DNA from: Butyrivibrio sp. INlla18
GTDB taxonomy: Bacteria > Bacillota > Clostridia > Lachnospirales > Lachnospiraceae
NCBI RefSeq assembly: GCF_900103635.1
Contig: NZ_FMXK01000004.1
Location: 1 to 64,000 of the forward strand
Direction of reading: 5' to 3'
DNA length: 64,000 bases
Numbering within the stretch: the stretch's first letter is position 1; the number at the start of each line of letters is the position of its first letter. The position numbers and the translations under genes are program-made. Of this stretch, positions 8,998-18,401 are shown one piece after another. The notes under the pieces are model-generated. The model saw only the letters and a list, made by a program, of their open reading frames with translations. It ran no database searches and was not told where the DNA came from.

Positions 8998-10263
8998 CTA
9001 CGCAAGATTGTTTTCAATCAGTTCTTCATATATGGTTAGTAACTGCTTCTTAATCCTATCTCTGTTATATCTTTCAGAAGCCACTCGCTGCTCTTCTACC
9101 GACATGCGTGTTGCAAATGCATCATCATCAAAAACTCTTTTAATGCATGACATAAACATATAATCTGAATCCATTTGGTACATGAGCCCAGTCTCTCCAT
9201 GAGTAATAAGATCTGGTGTCCCCCCTGTATACGAAGCCACTACAGGGACTCCAAGAAGTTGGGCTTCTCCAATTGAGTTTGATGAATTTTCAATCGTTGA
9301 CGGACAAATAAAGACATTACATTCCAAAAACATTTTTATCATTTGCATAGAATCCAGTGTTCCTGTGAAAGTAATAACATCCTCAATTTTATATTTTTGA
9401 ATCAAAGACAAGATATATTGCTCATAAGGCGATTGCTTTCTGCTATCCTCAGCTATTAGTCCACTTCCACCTGAAATGAACAAATGAAAATCGTTATACT
9501 CTTGTTTCAATTTTGCTACAGAAGATAGAATAAAATGTAATCCCTTAATCGGATAGTAGGCCTGACTAATAAAAGCTGTATGCTTACGTGCCCTTTCTAT
9601 TTTCCACCTATCTGTATTGTCATAAAAATCACTACGTAATATTTCATCACATAATCTGTAATGTACGTTGCTAGATAAACTTTCTATGTAAGCCTTATCC
9701 CATGATGTCCTTCCGAGCACTGTGATGCCGCTTTTAATCAACTCTATTTCGTACTTTCCTCTACGTTCTAGATCAGATGCCTCTTCTCTTATACTTCTTA
9801 TGTTATTACATGAAAAGTCAATCCATTTGTCCGGAATTTCCAAGCTATAATAAGGTGCAATAGCAGAAATCAGACCTTGCACATGTAATACCACTCGTTT
9901 CAACAACCCAACGCGTTCTGCCGCAAGTGCAGCTGCATATGAATGTGGATATTCAGACCCCCATATATGTATTATGTCAGGCTTATAATCTTCATAAATA
10001 GCACAAAATTCGCTAATTGCTTCTTCATCTACTTCTCTGGTATCTATTTCACTATGATATGAATAATAAGTCAACTTTCCGCTTTTGCCTTTGATCATTT
10101 TTACTTCATCAATTATGGAAAAACAACAAGCAATATCCATATCAGAATTATCAGCCAGTGCACGATGCATTCCACTTATCCAGCCTTCAATATGTCTTTT
10201 CTTAACTTTGTAAATATCACTGTATTCAGGAGTGATAACTTTGCATATCCACAATACACGCAT
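8998..10263 (-). CDS. GT4-family glycosyltransferase
   Basis: A GT-B fold retaining glycosyltransferase. It opens with MRVLWICKVITPEYSDIYK and has the C-terminal GT4 signature: HTAFISQAYYPIKGLHFIL, VITFTGTLDS, CPSTIENSSNSIGEAQLLGVPVVAS (the E-x7-E donor-binding block) and YTGGTPDLITHGETGLMY. About 421 aa, normal for the family. It is one of the few proteins in this operon without the extra Rossmann-like module. An ATG at 10263 is preferred over a TTG further upstream because AAGGG precedes it. Confidence 0.87.
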   Translation of the reverse strand: MRVLWICKVITPEYSDIYKVKKRHIEGWISGMHRALADNSDMDIACCFSIIDEVKMIKGKSGKLTYYSYHSEIDTREVDEEAISEFCAIYEDYKPDIIHIWGSEYPHSYAAALAAERVGLLKRVVLHVQGLISAIAPYYSLEIPDKWIDFSCNNIRSIREEASDLERRGKYEIELIKSGITVLGRTSWDKAYIESLSSNVHYRLCDEILRSDFYDNTDRWKIERARKHTAFISQAYYPIKGLHFILSSVAKLKQEYNDFHLFISGGSGLIAEDSRKQSPYEQYILSLIQKYKIEDVITFTGTLDSMQMIKMFLECNVFICPSTIENSSNSIGEAQLLGVPVVASYTGGTPDLITHGETGLMYQMDSDYMFMSCIKRVFDDDAFATRMSVEEQRVASERYNRDRIKKQLLTIYEELIENNLA

Positions 10264-10357
10264 TGTTCTTACCCTTATTGCCTCGCATGTCAAAACTATA
10301 ATTATTTTTAATGAACATCATGAACTATTATTCTAGCTATAGCCCAAACGATATATA

Positions 10358-11476
10358 CTATTCAGACACGACATACCTTTTTCGAAATAAAGCATCTACC
10401 TGGTTGCCAAAAACATCTGTTGCCAGTTGAACCAACGTGATAATGTGTGCATTTGGTCCCAAGATCTTTTTTATTTCTTCAATTATTTTGTTATCAACAT
10501 TTCTTATTGCTACAATTACTAATCCACTATATCCAACAAGTACAGCCGGTTCCTCGATACATATATTACATATTTTTATTTTATTTTTAGTTATATCACT
10601 ATCTACCACATGATCTATTCCACAACAAGCTGAAATAATAGAGCATAATCTACTCCCCCAAATGCCAGCCCCCCAAATAGAAATCCGATTGAATTCTAAT
10701 TTAGCCTTTAAATATTCATTAATATCTTCTTGCCTATTAGAAGCGTTCATGATCATGTGTAGGCAACAATCTATCCTCTTATCTCTTTTTACCTTTTCTA
10801 TTATTTTCTCATCCGCATTTTTATTTACTACATCAAAACTCGCTCTTATACTTTCCCAGAAACGTTCCTCATAATATCGACTACTTATTCCACCATCTAG
10901 AAAGCCAGCAATAATTCTATCAATATATTTGAATTTCATTCCTTCATCATACGCAGCAAGAAACCATTTATAATCCGCTGAGATGTTGTAACTAATATCA
11001 AAAAAACCTATTTCATAAAAAGATGTTCTTTTGGTAAAAGCAGCTTGGTGACAAAAAGGCATTCCTTTCCATATGTCATCTAATGGTTGTGCCATTCTTT
11101 GGCCTATAACATTTCCATCATCAATTATATTTGCATTTCCAAAAACAACATCCGCATTACCTTCTACTTCAAGAAGGTCAAAGCATCTATCATAAAGAAT
11201 ATCTCCACTATTTAAAAAAAGCACCCACTCACCTGACGCAACTCTCAAACCTTTGTTCATTGCATCGTATATGCCATTATCTGGTTCACTCACCCAATAT
11301 GTAATATGCTTTTTATATTGTTCTATTACGTCTAATGTTCCATCAGTTGATTGTCCATCAATAATTATATACTCACAGTTATCTAGCCCCACTTTTATGA
11401 GGCTCTTTATAGTCTGTTCTAGGTAGTTTTTAGAATTTAAACATACTGTAATAATAGATAATTTCTTATTTCCCAT
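10358..11476 (-). CDS. GT2 glycosyltransferase with C-terminal Rossmann-like domain
   Basis: GT2 enzyme of the colanic-acid/WcaA-like subgroup: LSIITVCLNSKNYLEQTI, DGQSTDGT, the diagnostic SEPDNGIYDAMNKGL near 63-77 and FLNSGD near 87-92 as the DXD equivalent. The GT2 part is about 240 residues. It is followed by ISIWGAGIWGSRLCSI at 265-280, the recurring module, which is short and ends near residue 350. Only a weak GAG site precedes the ATG, so translation may depend on the upstream gene. Confidence 0.84.
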   Translation of the reverse strand: MGNKKLSIITVCLNSKNYLEQTIKSLIKVGLDNCEYIIIDGQSTDGTLDVIEQYKKHITYWVSEPDNGIYDAMNKGLRVASGEWVLFLNSGDILYDRCFDLLEVEGNADVVFGNANIIDDGNVIGQRMAQPLDDIWKGMPFCHQAAFTKRTSFYEIGFFDISYNISADYKWFLAAYDEGMKFKYIDRIIAGFLDGGISSRYYEERFWESIRASFDVVNKNADEKIIEKVKRDKRIDCCLHMIMNASNRQEDINEYLKAKLEFNRISIWGAGIWGSRLCSIISACCGIDHVVDSDITKNKIKICNICIEEPAVLVGYSGLVIVAIRNVDNKIIEEIKKILGPNAHIITLVQLATDVFGNQVDALFRKRYVVSE

Positions 11477-11503
11477 TTAATCACTCATTTAATAATTTGA
11501 AAT

Positions 11504-12895
11504 TTAAAACAATGTATCCACAAACTCAAAAACTGAAATATCAACTTTTTCATTAACATCTATTATCTCTATCTTGGGCATTTTCTCCTTAATTAGTTCC
11601 TTAATAAACTCATGCGCTTTACATGAACAAATAACCACTTTCCCACAAGATATTTTTTCTTTCTCAAAATCTAGAACCGTCTGTTTCCTGTACTGCTCTC
11701 CTTTTTTGTATGTATCATAAAACACAAGCGTTGCTTTTATTTTTCCGCACAGTCTACTATATAAATCCAACATTCCATTTGTTCCTCTACCTACGCCATA
11801 TATCCCCACCACCAAATTATCATGATCTAATTCCATTTTTTTGAATAATTTATAATAAAATGACTTGGCCCAGCGGAACAGTCTATGGTAAATAACACTA
11901 TATCTTTCTTTTTTTTCGCAATTTGCAATCACCCATGATGATATCTGAAATAATACCAATTTGTTGTCATCTCTCCACAACTCCAAGTCAGTAATATCTC
12001 CTAAAAACATATCAGAAAACTCATCAATAGCCTCATAAAAAAAAGAAACAGTTTCTTTACTTAATTCAATTTTGCAATCATTACATTTTTTGTATATATT
12101 TATAAGTTGCTGCAAAGTATCTAGCAAATATTGACGAACATAATATTTTTTTTCCAAATTAGCAGTCAATGAAAATTTCCATATTCCTCTAAACACAACT
12201 ATTAAATCGCAGATTTTCTTATCGGACATAGAAGATAGCATTGTGCTTCCATATCTATATCTTCTAATATATAGCTCCTTATCAATATGAATAACTTTAT
12301 TAGCAGTCATCATGAATCTAAATGCAAAATAATTATCTTCATACACTACATGTTCAGGAAACAAAATCTCATTCTTTTTTACAAATTCTGTTTTATAACA
12401 TGTCAAACAAACAACAGGCTTATAATCCCATGGATATGTTTCTAAGAAAAAATCTTGGCCTTTCATAATTATATAAGAATAGCGTCCTTTTCTTATATAA
12501 TCTCTTTCCTGAGATTTTTGCATTGCTTCTCCGAAACCTGTTCCATTGTAGTAAACAGCATCAACATCTTCAGTAAGGTGTTGGTTGATGTAGCTATGCG
12601 CATTTTCACTCAGCAAATCATCCGCATCTAAAAATATGAAATAGTCAGATGTAACAGAACATATTCCTATATTTCTAGCATATCCCTGTCCATTATTTCT
12701 CTGTTCAATTATCGATATATACGGATATTCCATAGCATACTTTTTACATATCGAAAGTGTATCATCTTGTGATCCATCATCAATGATAATAACCTCAGAA
12801 AATGGTACCTTTTGTGAAACTACACTGTGCAAACACTCACCAATCCATTTTTCAACATTATATGCTGGAATTATAACCGCTACGCTTTTATCCAT
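11504..12895 (-). CDS. GT2 glycosyltransferase with C-terminal Rossmann-like domain
   Basis: GT2 domain with VAVIIPAYNVEKWIGECL, IIDDGSQDDT, NGQGYARNIG and FLDADDLL (DADD at 90-93). After a long alpha-helical middle region a C-terminal module begins near residue 360 with LVVGIYGVGRGTNGML, another version of the locus-wide GxG domain, and continues through the strand VVICSCKAHEF. The ATG at 12895 directly follows an in-frame GTG; no strong ribosome site is visible. Substrate unknown. Confidence 0.84.
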   Translation of the reverse strand: MDKSVAVIIPAYNVEKWIGECLHSVVSQKVPFSEVIIIDDGSQDDTLSICKKYAMEYPYISIIEQRNNGQGYARNIGICSVTSDYFIFLDADDLLSENAHSYINQHLTEDVDAVYYNGTGFGEAMQKSQERDYIRKGRYSYIIMKGQDFFLETYPWDYKPVVCLTCYKTEFVKKNEILFPEHVVYEDNYFAFRFMMTANKVIHIDKELYIRRYRYGSTMLSSMSDKKICDLIVVFRGIWKFSLTANLEKKYYVRQYLLDTLQQLINIYKKCNDCKIELSKETVSFFYEAIDEFSDMFLGDITDLELWRDDNKLVLFQISSWVIANCEKKERYSVIYHRLFRWAKSFYYKLFKKMELDHDNLVVGIYGVGRGTNGMLDLYSRLCGKIKATLVFYDTYKKGEQYRKQTVLDFEKEKISCGKVVICSCKAHEFIKELIKEKMPKIEIIDVNEKVDISVFEFVDTLF

Positions 12896-12934
12896 CACTT
12901 GAGTCCCAAATCAACCTATTTATAATTTCTATAG

Positions 12935-13714
12935 TTACTTTAGTCTTGCATATGCTATCCAAGTATAATTGTGAGCTTCTTCTAAAATGACAGGATATCG
13001 TTTTAGCACTTTTTCATCTAGTAAAGGCACATCAACTTCAAAACCTGCAGAATTCCATTCATTCCCCCATCTTGTCTTTTCAGCTAAATATAACGGTGGA
13101 AAAACAGTATATTCCTCTAAATTATCTTTGCAATATTTCTTATGTGCCATACTCTTCTTGAGATTATCATCTGCTGATAAATCCCTCGTATTGCGTAGCT
13201 CATCATACAGCTCAATTGACATAACCTTGTTCAAAGAATACACATCTCCCGTTCCAACTGGATAATTGTCTTCAAACATTGCTTCCTTAAATCCCATCCA
13301 GTTCATCTGTTGTAATCTTGTATACGCATTTTGATGGTCATCAAAAAAAATAACAGTCTGCAACGGATTTACAAGCTTAGCCCAATCTATTTCATTGAAA
13401 TCCACATCGAAATATTCAACCTCGTCATCAATGTATACTCTTTTATCTAATCTAGGATCAATAGAAAAAATAGATGCTTGGGGACAAGCTTGGCGAAACG
13501 CCCACGTTCCTTGTCCTTTAAAAACTCCACTTTCTATTATGAATTTCGGTTGTCTCTTTTTCATTACATACCATGCCCAAAAAAGATGCGATGATAACAT
13601 TCCCCCTTTATTATTTTGTATTGGGCGATGTTCATACAAATTCATAAACTCATCTATATAGTTTTTGGCATCATCTAAATTCCAAGTCATACTTCCATAA
13701 TGTAGATTGTCCAT
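12935..13714 (-). CDS. Class I SAM-dependent methyltransferase-like protein
   Basis: A 259-residue protein with FIIESGVFKGQGTWAF (glycine-rich SAM-binding loop), IFSIDPRLD (acidic end of strand 2) and VIFFDDHQNAYTRL, the arrangement of small Rossmann methyltransferases related to cephalosporin-hydroxylase-like (CmcI) proteins. It lacks the extra module carried by its neighbours. The ATG at 13714 is chosen because a GGGGG site lies five bases upstream; the earlier ATG at 13726 has none. A role in methylating a glycan sugar is inferred from context only. Confidence 0.72.
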   Translation of the reverse strand: MDNLHYGSMTWNLDDAKNYIDEFMNLYEHRPIQNNKGGMLSSHLFWAWYVMKKRQPKFIIESGVFKGQGTWAFRQACPQASIFSIDPRLDKRVYIDDEVEYFDVDFNEIDWAKLVNPLQTVIFFDDHQNAYTRLQQMNWMGFKEAMFEDNYPVGTGDVYSLNKVMSIELYDELRNTRDLSADDNLKKSMAHKKYCKDNLEEYTVFPPLYLAEKTRWGNEWNSAGFEVDVPLLDEKVLKRYPVILEEAHNYTWIAYARLK

Positions 13715-13728
13715 AGTATCCCCCATTT

Positions 13729-14928
13729 CTATATTTCACTAAAATAGTACCCTAAGCCTTTATCAAGAATATCTTTTTCCAATGAGATAATTCTAATTTT
13801 AGTTAAATGTTCCATGTATCTGCGTATATCTTCTATTTCATAATAATTGGTTAATATAATTGCATCCACTTGTGGTAAATTATCTGTAGGTAAATATACT
13901 TTTTCTAACAAGCCATTGGGATTTCTATCAATTCCATAAATCACTTCTAATCCTATATCATCAATAAATGGAATTAGCTTTTTGGCCGCAGCGCCAAGGC
14001 CATATATTGCTACCTTCTTTATATTGCTATCCTTAAAAAAATTTGATAATTGCCTAATTACTTTAGGTTTATCTCGAACCATTCTCTCCAATTGTTTCTC
14101 TGCTAATGAAAGCATTTCTGAAATTTCTCTAATAGAATATCTATCCTTAAATAGAGTGTAATAATAGTAATATTGAAATTCTGCATAATCCGGGTCGTTT
14201 TTTATTGCTATGCTAAGGCTAATTGATAGCGCAAATCCTCTAGGATTATTGAGAAAATGCGCATTTTTACCAATTTTACTAAGCCCATCTTCTAGATATT
14301 CGCAAACCTGTATCTCTTTATCATACCAACAAAGCTTATATCCATCCCTCGCAATCATATTATGAACAATACTAGGCGATAGATATTTTTCATCTTCAAA
14401 AACTGGTGCAGGGTAACATTTCAACAACGCTGTTTTATAGCATTCTGACATATCTGCTACTAAATCATACTTCCGTCTTTCTATGTTTGTAGCTTCGATC
14501 ATGTCAAATTTATATTTTTTTTCTCTACCTACAATTCTTTTTATGCCCGAAACGCCAGCTATTTCCACTCTATCCTCAATTCTGATAAACCATTCATGTA
14601 ATGTCTCTAATGTATCATCTAACAAATAATCATCGCTATCAACATTCAAAAAAGCTACACTATCAGCCAGTTTCAAAGCAATATTATTTGCTCTCATCTT
14701 TCCACCATTACTTTTTTTTACATAAATAATTCTAAACTCATTTTCAGATACAATTAGTGAATCAAAAAAAGAAGATGTTTCATCAGTTGAGCCATCATCA
14801 ACTACAATCCACTCAAAACTTTTATATGTTTGTCTTTTTAATGATTCATAGACATTGATTATAGTTTTTCTTCTATTGTATGTTGGCGTAAACACCGTAA
14901 AATATACTTGTTTTTTTTCACTAGTCAT
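13729..14928 (-). CDS. GT2 glycosyltransferase with C-terminal Rossmann-like domain
   Basis: GT2 enzyme opening FTVFTPTYNRRKTI, with WIVVDDGSTDET, SNGGKMRANN and NVDSDDYLL (DSDD at 97-100). The catalytic part ends near residue 290 and is followed by VAIYGLGAAAKKLIPF at 306-321. It is paralogous to the enzyme at 38390-39232, which stops at the end of the GT2 part, showing that the C-terminal module is a detachable addition. It overlaps the upstream GT32 gene by 8 bp, with GGGG upstream of the ATG, so the pair is translationally coupled. Confidence 0.86.
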   Translation of the reverse strand: MTSEKKQVYFTVFTPTYNRRKTIINVYESLKRQTYKSFEWIVVDDGSTDETSSFFDSLIVSENEFRIIYVKKSNGGKMRANNIALKLADSVAFLNVDSDDYLLDDTLETLHEWFIRIEDRVEIAGVSGIKRIVGREKKYKFDMIEATNIERRKYDLVADMSECYKTALLKCYPAPVFEDEKYLSPSIVHNMIARDGYKLCWYDKEIQVCEYLEDGLSKIGKNAHFLNNPRGFALSISLSIAIKNDPDYAEFQYYYYYTLFKDRYSIREISEMLSLAEKQLERMVRDKPKVIRQLSNFFKDSNIKKVAIYGLGAAAKKLIPFIDDIGLEVIYGIDRNPNGLLEKVYLPTDNLPQVDAIILTNYYEIEDIRRYMEHLTKIRIISLEKDILDKGLGYYFSEI

Positions 14929-16003
14929 TCACAACCCCATCTCGGAAAAAGCCCGTTTGCTTGTATCGTTCCTCATTAATTTGCTTCTGTTCTAAATTCA
15001 CCCAAGATTCATCATAATGATGAACGCTATATGAATGTCGTGTTAACTTGGGAGTCCACGAAAATGCCCCTTTAGGATCAAGTACATCTGTTGGGAACAC
15101 AAGTAAATCTCCCACCTTTTGTAACTCGTTGTTTATAATTAGCCCATTTCTTACCAATACCCTTGTATTGTATACCGGAGATGCCGTAAGATTATATCCG
15201 CTATCCGTCTTAAAACTAATTGAATCATAATAATCTCGCATAGCTCTAATCGTAGGATTCTTTGCTTTACACCCAAAACCTAAACCAAGATTAATTGCAA
15301 AATTTCTTTGAAATCCAACAAATCCGTCATAAAACAACAAATCATCTAAAGGTTTAACTAATTCCACGTCTGCGTCTAAATAGATACCACCATAATCATA
15401 AATAACATCCAGTCTTAGATAATCTGGAACAAATCCCCATTTGTGAGCTTCATAGGCCTGTTTCATATAAGTGCATTTTGAAATATCATAATTATCTTCA
15501 TTCCAACATTTGATTTCATAGTCAGGACAATACTTATACCACGATTCAATACATTTCTTATTTTTATCAGGCACTGGTCCGCCACCAACCCACACCCAAT
15601 GTATTATTTTGGGTATGCTTTCATCATGTTTTTCTGGAAATTCATATTCATCTACCCTTAAAGACATCAAAGAATAAATATAACAATCATTCTGTAAATC
15701 ACTTTTAAAACTATTAATTTGATCAACTATATCCTTACAATACATAGTAGTTATCAAAATCACAAAGCTTTCATCGAGTAATTTAATAGTTTCATCAACA
15801 CTTCGGCACTCAATATTTAAATTATTAACTTTTCTTGTTTTTGCATGTTCATTATTATCAGCAATTAGTTCTATTTTACTAACCACATCTTTTGGACCGA
15901 ATTCTAATAAGTGATCTAGTAACTTTCCCGCACCTATACAAGCAATCTTTTTATCTCTAATCTCACTTTCAAATTGTCTAAAGGTGACATCACAAATATT
16001 CAT
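14921..16003 (-). CDS. GT32-like (DXD) glycosyltransferase with N-terminal Rossmann-like domain
   Basis: From residue 130 this is a GT32/Gly_transf_sug-type enzyme: IPKIIHWVWVGGGPVPDK, CIESWYKYCPDYEIKCWNED, PDYLRLDVIYDYGGIYLDADVE (DAD metal site near 210-212). Such proteins add hexoses in capsules and cell-surface glycans. Residues 15-110 carry IACIGAGKLLDHLLEF, the recurring module, here at the N-terminus. The ATG at 16003 has AAGGA eight bases upstream; the ATG at 16021 has none. It forms a tandem pair with the next GT32 gene (16050-17138). Confidence 0.86.
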   Translation of the reverse strand: MNICDVTFRQFESEIRDKKIACIGAGKLLDHLLEFGPKDVVSKIELIADNNEHAKTRKVNNLNIECRSVDETIKLLDESFVILITTMYCKDIVDQINSFKSDLQNDCYIYSLMSLRVDEYEFPEKHDESIPKIIHWVWVGGGPVPDKNKKCIESWYKYCPDYEIKCWNEDNYDISKCTYMKQAYEAHKWGFVPDYLRLDVIYDYGGIYLDADVELVKPLDDLLFYDGFVGFQRNFAINLGLGFGCKAKNPTIRAMRDYYDSISFKTDSGYNLTASPVYNTRVLVRNGLIINNELQKVGDLLVFPTDVLDPKGAFSWTPKLTRHSYSVHHYDESWVNLEQKQINEERYKQTGFFRDGVVND

Positions 16004-16049
16004 AAGTCTCATCCTTATCATAATAGAAAAAGCTTGTATTAGTTATCTG

Positions 16050-17138
16050 TCATTTACTGCTTAGCTTTTTCCATAACTGTGTATTGTCTCTTATCTTCTT
16101 CGCCCTTTTATCCTCTTTTTCATAACTCCATCCAAAATTGTCATAATGAACACAGTATGTATTCTCATTACTACTGTCGTTATCAAAAAGGACATAATCA
16201 AGCGGCATAAAAAATTCATGTGGAAAGACTGTCGCATTCTCTATTTTTTGCAAACAACCATTCATCTTAATTCCTTCTTTTACCAAAGTATCCCTAACCA
16301 AAGAAGGCTGAAAATAATTAGCAAACTCTTTCTTATCATTAGGTGGAACTATTGTTTCATATAATCCCAATAAACGCTGAACAAGCGCATTGTTTTTCTT
16401 TGCACCCATCACTGCTAAGTCAACCATAATATTATTAGAAAACGATAAAATACCATCATTTCCAAGCAGATCATCAAAAGGCTTATATACTTCAACGTCC
16501 ATATCAAGGTATATGCCGCCATATTCATTCAGCACATCTAGTCTTGCAAAGTCACATGCGTATGCCCACGCTTTACATTCGATAGCTTTTTGCAAAAAGC
16601 TATTTTTATGCCAATCATAATTATCCAGATTCCACTCTATGATCTCATAATCGCTTAGATGTTTAGGCCATGAATCCAAGCATTTTTGGTATGAGTCCGG
16701 CTTTTCTTCCCCACTAAACCAAAATGAATGGATAATTTTAGGAATCTTTTGTTCCTGATTCTTATAATCAATCGAATAATCACTATTATTATCTGTTATC
16801 TTTTGCATAAAAGGAAAAGCATAACAATCTATTGAATCATCTAACTCCATATCCATTAACTGATTGTACATATCATACATATAGATAGGACTTGTAAGAA
16901 TAATAACTACATTTTTTTCATGGTTTAACTTATCCGGGGTATATGTATTTAATAATCTGTGTCCGATAGTTACATCGCCTAGGGGATTGTTATCCACTAT
17001 GTACAGAAAGTTGCTTTCTAATTCCATTAACGGAGAATAATCTACAGATTTTAACCAGCTTCCTTTTCCGAAAAAAATAATTTTTTTGTCCTTAAATTGT
17101 TTAGATGCTTCATCTAATCTGCAGTTTTTTAATTTCAT
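16050..17138 (-). CDS. GT32-like (DXD) glycosyltransferase with N-terminal Rossmann-like domain
   Basis: Paralogue of the neighbour at 14921-16003. The C-terminal GT32 domain has IPKIIHSFWFSGEEKPDS at 132-149, CLDSWPKHLSDYEIIEWNLDNY, and ARLDVLNEYGGIYLDMDVE with the DMD metal site at 212-214. The N-terminal module has IIFFGKGSWLKSV near 20-32; its glycine pattern (GKGSW) is more divergent than in other copies, so nucleotide binding may be weakened or lost. AAGGA six bases upstream supports this ATG. Confidence 0.86.
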   Translation of the reverse strand: MKLKNCRLDEASKQFKDKKIIFFGKGSWLKSVDYSPLMELESNFLYIVDNNPLGDVTIGHRLLNTYTPDKLNHEKNVVIILTSPIYMYDMYNQLMDMELDDSIDCYAFPFMQKITDNNSDYSIDYKNQEQKIPKIIHSFWFSGEEKPDSYQKCLDSWPKHLSDYEIIEWNLDNYDWHKNSFLQKAIECKAWAYACDFARLDVLNEYGGIYLDMDVEVYKPFDDLLGNDGILSFSNNIMVDLAVMGAKKNNALVQRLLGLYETIVPPNDKKEFANYFQPSLVRDTLVKEGIKMNGCLQKIENATVFPHEFFMPLDYVLFDNDSSNENTYCVHYDNFGWSYEKEDKRAKKIRDNTQLWKKLSSK

Positions 17139-17171
17139 ATATTTCCTTCTTCCCTAAAGTAAAAAAACTAA

Positions 17172-18401
17172 CTATATCTCCCCAATCAATTTCACAGTTC
17201 TTTCCGTTGCGTGTCCATCATTGATTATTCCATTCTTTTCAATGAAACATTTTGATTTTTCAGCATACTCTTTTTCATCAAAGGCTAATATATTTGAAAC
17301 CAACGCATCATTGTCAGAAGCTGTACTAAATGGAATTTCATCAAGTTCAAACATAAGACTACCGCGGTCTTTCACATAATCATCAAGGTCATCTGCATAG
17401 ATAAATCCCATCTGACCATTTAAGAAACCTTCAAAGATACAGGTTGAGTAATCAGTAATGATTGCGTCTGTGGCTGCCATGATTTCATTCATATCAGGTC
17501 TTTGGGTAACATCTATAAGCCTTGAATTCTGATTTTTTACAGACATTCCTTCGCAATAAACAGAAAGCTGCGGATGAAGTCTTAAAAACATGTACCATTC
17601 CCCACCAAAACGCTTCTGAAAAGCTTCAAGTACCCTATCAAAATCAAGAGTAATAGGATTTTCATTTATAGCTCTCTTAGTTCCTTGGCTACCGCCTCTA
17701 AATGTTGGAGCATATATTATTATTTTGGCTTCCTCCGGGATATTGTATTCATGCCTCAGCTCCATTCTCTTTTCAGCTACATTGTTTACGAGCACATCGC
17801 ATCTAGGTGATCCTAACTGGTCTATTACTCCATCATAGATAAGTCCCTCTCTCCACATGTCTGTACAATATGAGCTTCCAGAAATAGCATGATCGATCAA
17901 GTCTGAATCTGCCTTGCTGACCAAATATGCCATTTTGGAAAAGAGATTACCTCTATACTTACCAATTGGTTTTAAACTTAGTGATCCATGCCATGTTTGA
18001 ATATATGTAGTGCCTTTTCTTTTTCTAGTGCCATAGAAGGTTCTAGTATTACCTATCCAAAATCTGGCAGTAGTCATATGAAAAGCTCTATTCCATGTTG
18101 TATCTTTTATCTTATGGATTTCCTTAGGAAACTCTTTTGAGATATCTTTTACGATCCAATAGAGCTCAAAAGAATTCTTCCCTTCTTTTTTCTGTTTCAA
18201 TAGCCCTTCAGCAATATATCTTGGGCTACAGCCGTATCCACCAGTACCTTCAAAGGTCCACAAAACAATCTTGTTCTTTTTTATAGGAAATATCCTGCAT
18301 AGCAAGTATGGTATCCCATATAAAAAAGCTTTTATTTTTCGCTTCGCTACATATCTTTTTTCTTTATCCATGATAAAAAGGCTCTTTTCCTGCTTATTCA
18401 T
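17172..18401 (-). CDS. CDP-glycerol glycerophosphotransferase family protein (TagB/TagF-like)
   Basis: The protein matches the Glyphos_transf family that transfers glycerol phosphate from CDP-glycerol in teichoic acid synthesis: IVLWTFEGTGGYGCSPRYIAEGL near the start, YIQTWHGSLSLKPIG, LGSPRCDVL, IIYAPTFRGGSQGTKRA, and DAIITDYSTCIFEGFL near the C-terminus. The N-terminus is basic with a hydrophobic stretch (KAFLYGIPYLLCRIFPI) suited to membrane association. It overlaps the asparagine-synthase-like gene and lies one gene from a glycerol-phosphate-type cytidylyltransferase, which could supply CDP-glycerol. An ATG 30 bases downstream (MDKEK) is an alternative start. Confidence 0.88.
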   Translation of the reverse strand: MNKQEKSLFIMDKEKRYVAKRKIKAFLYGIPYLLCRIFPIKKNKIVLWTFEGTGGYGCSPRYIAEGLLKQKKEGKNSFELYWIVKDISKEFPKEIHKIKDTTWNRAFHMTTARFWIGNTRTFYGTRKRKGTTYIQTWHGSLSLKPIGKYRGNLFSKMAYLVSKADSDLIDHAISGSSYCTDMWREGLIYDGVIDQLGSPRCDVLVNNVAEKRMELRHEYNIPEEAKIIIYAPTFRGGSQGTKRAINENPITLDFDRVLEAFQKRFGGEWYMFLRLHPQLSVYCEGMSVKNQNSRLIDVTQRPDMNEIMAATDAIITDYSTCIFEGFLNGQMGFIYADDLDDYVKDRGSLMFELDEIPFSTASDNDALVSNILAFDEKEYAEKSKCFIEKNGIINDGHATERTVKLIGEI

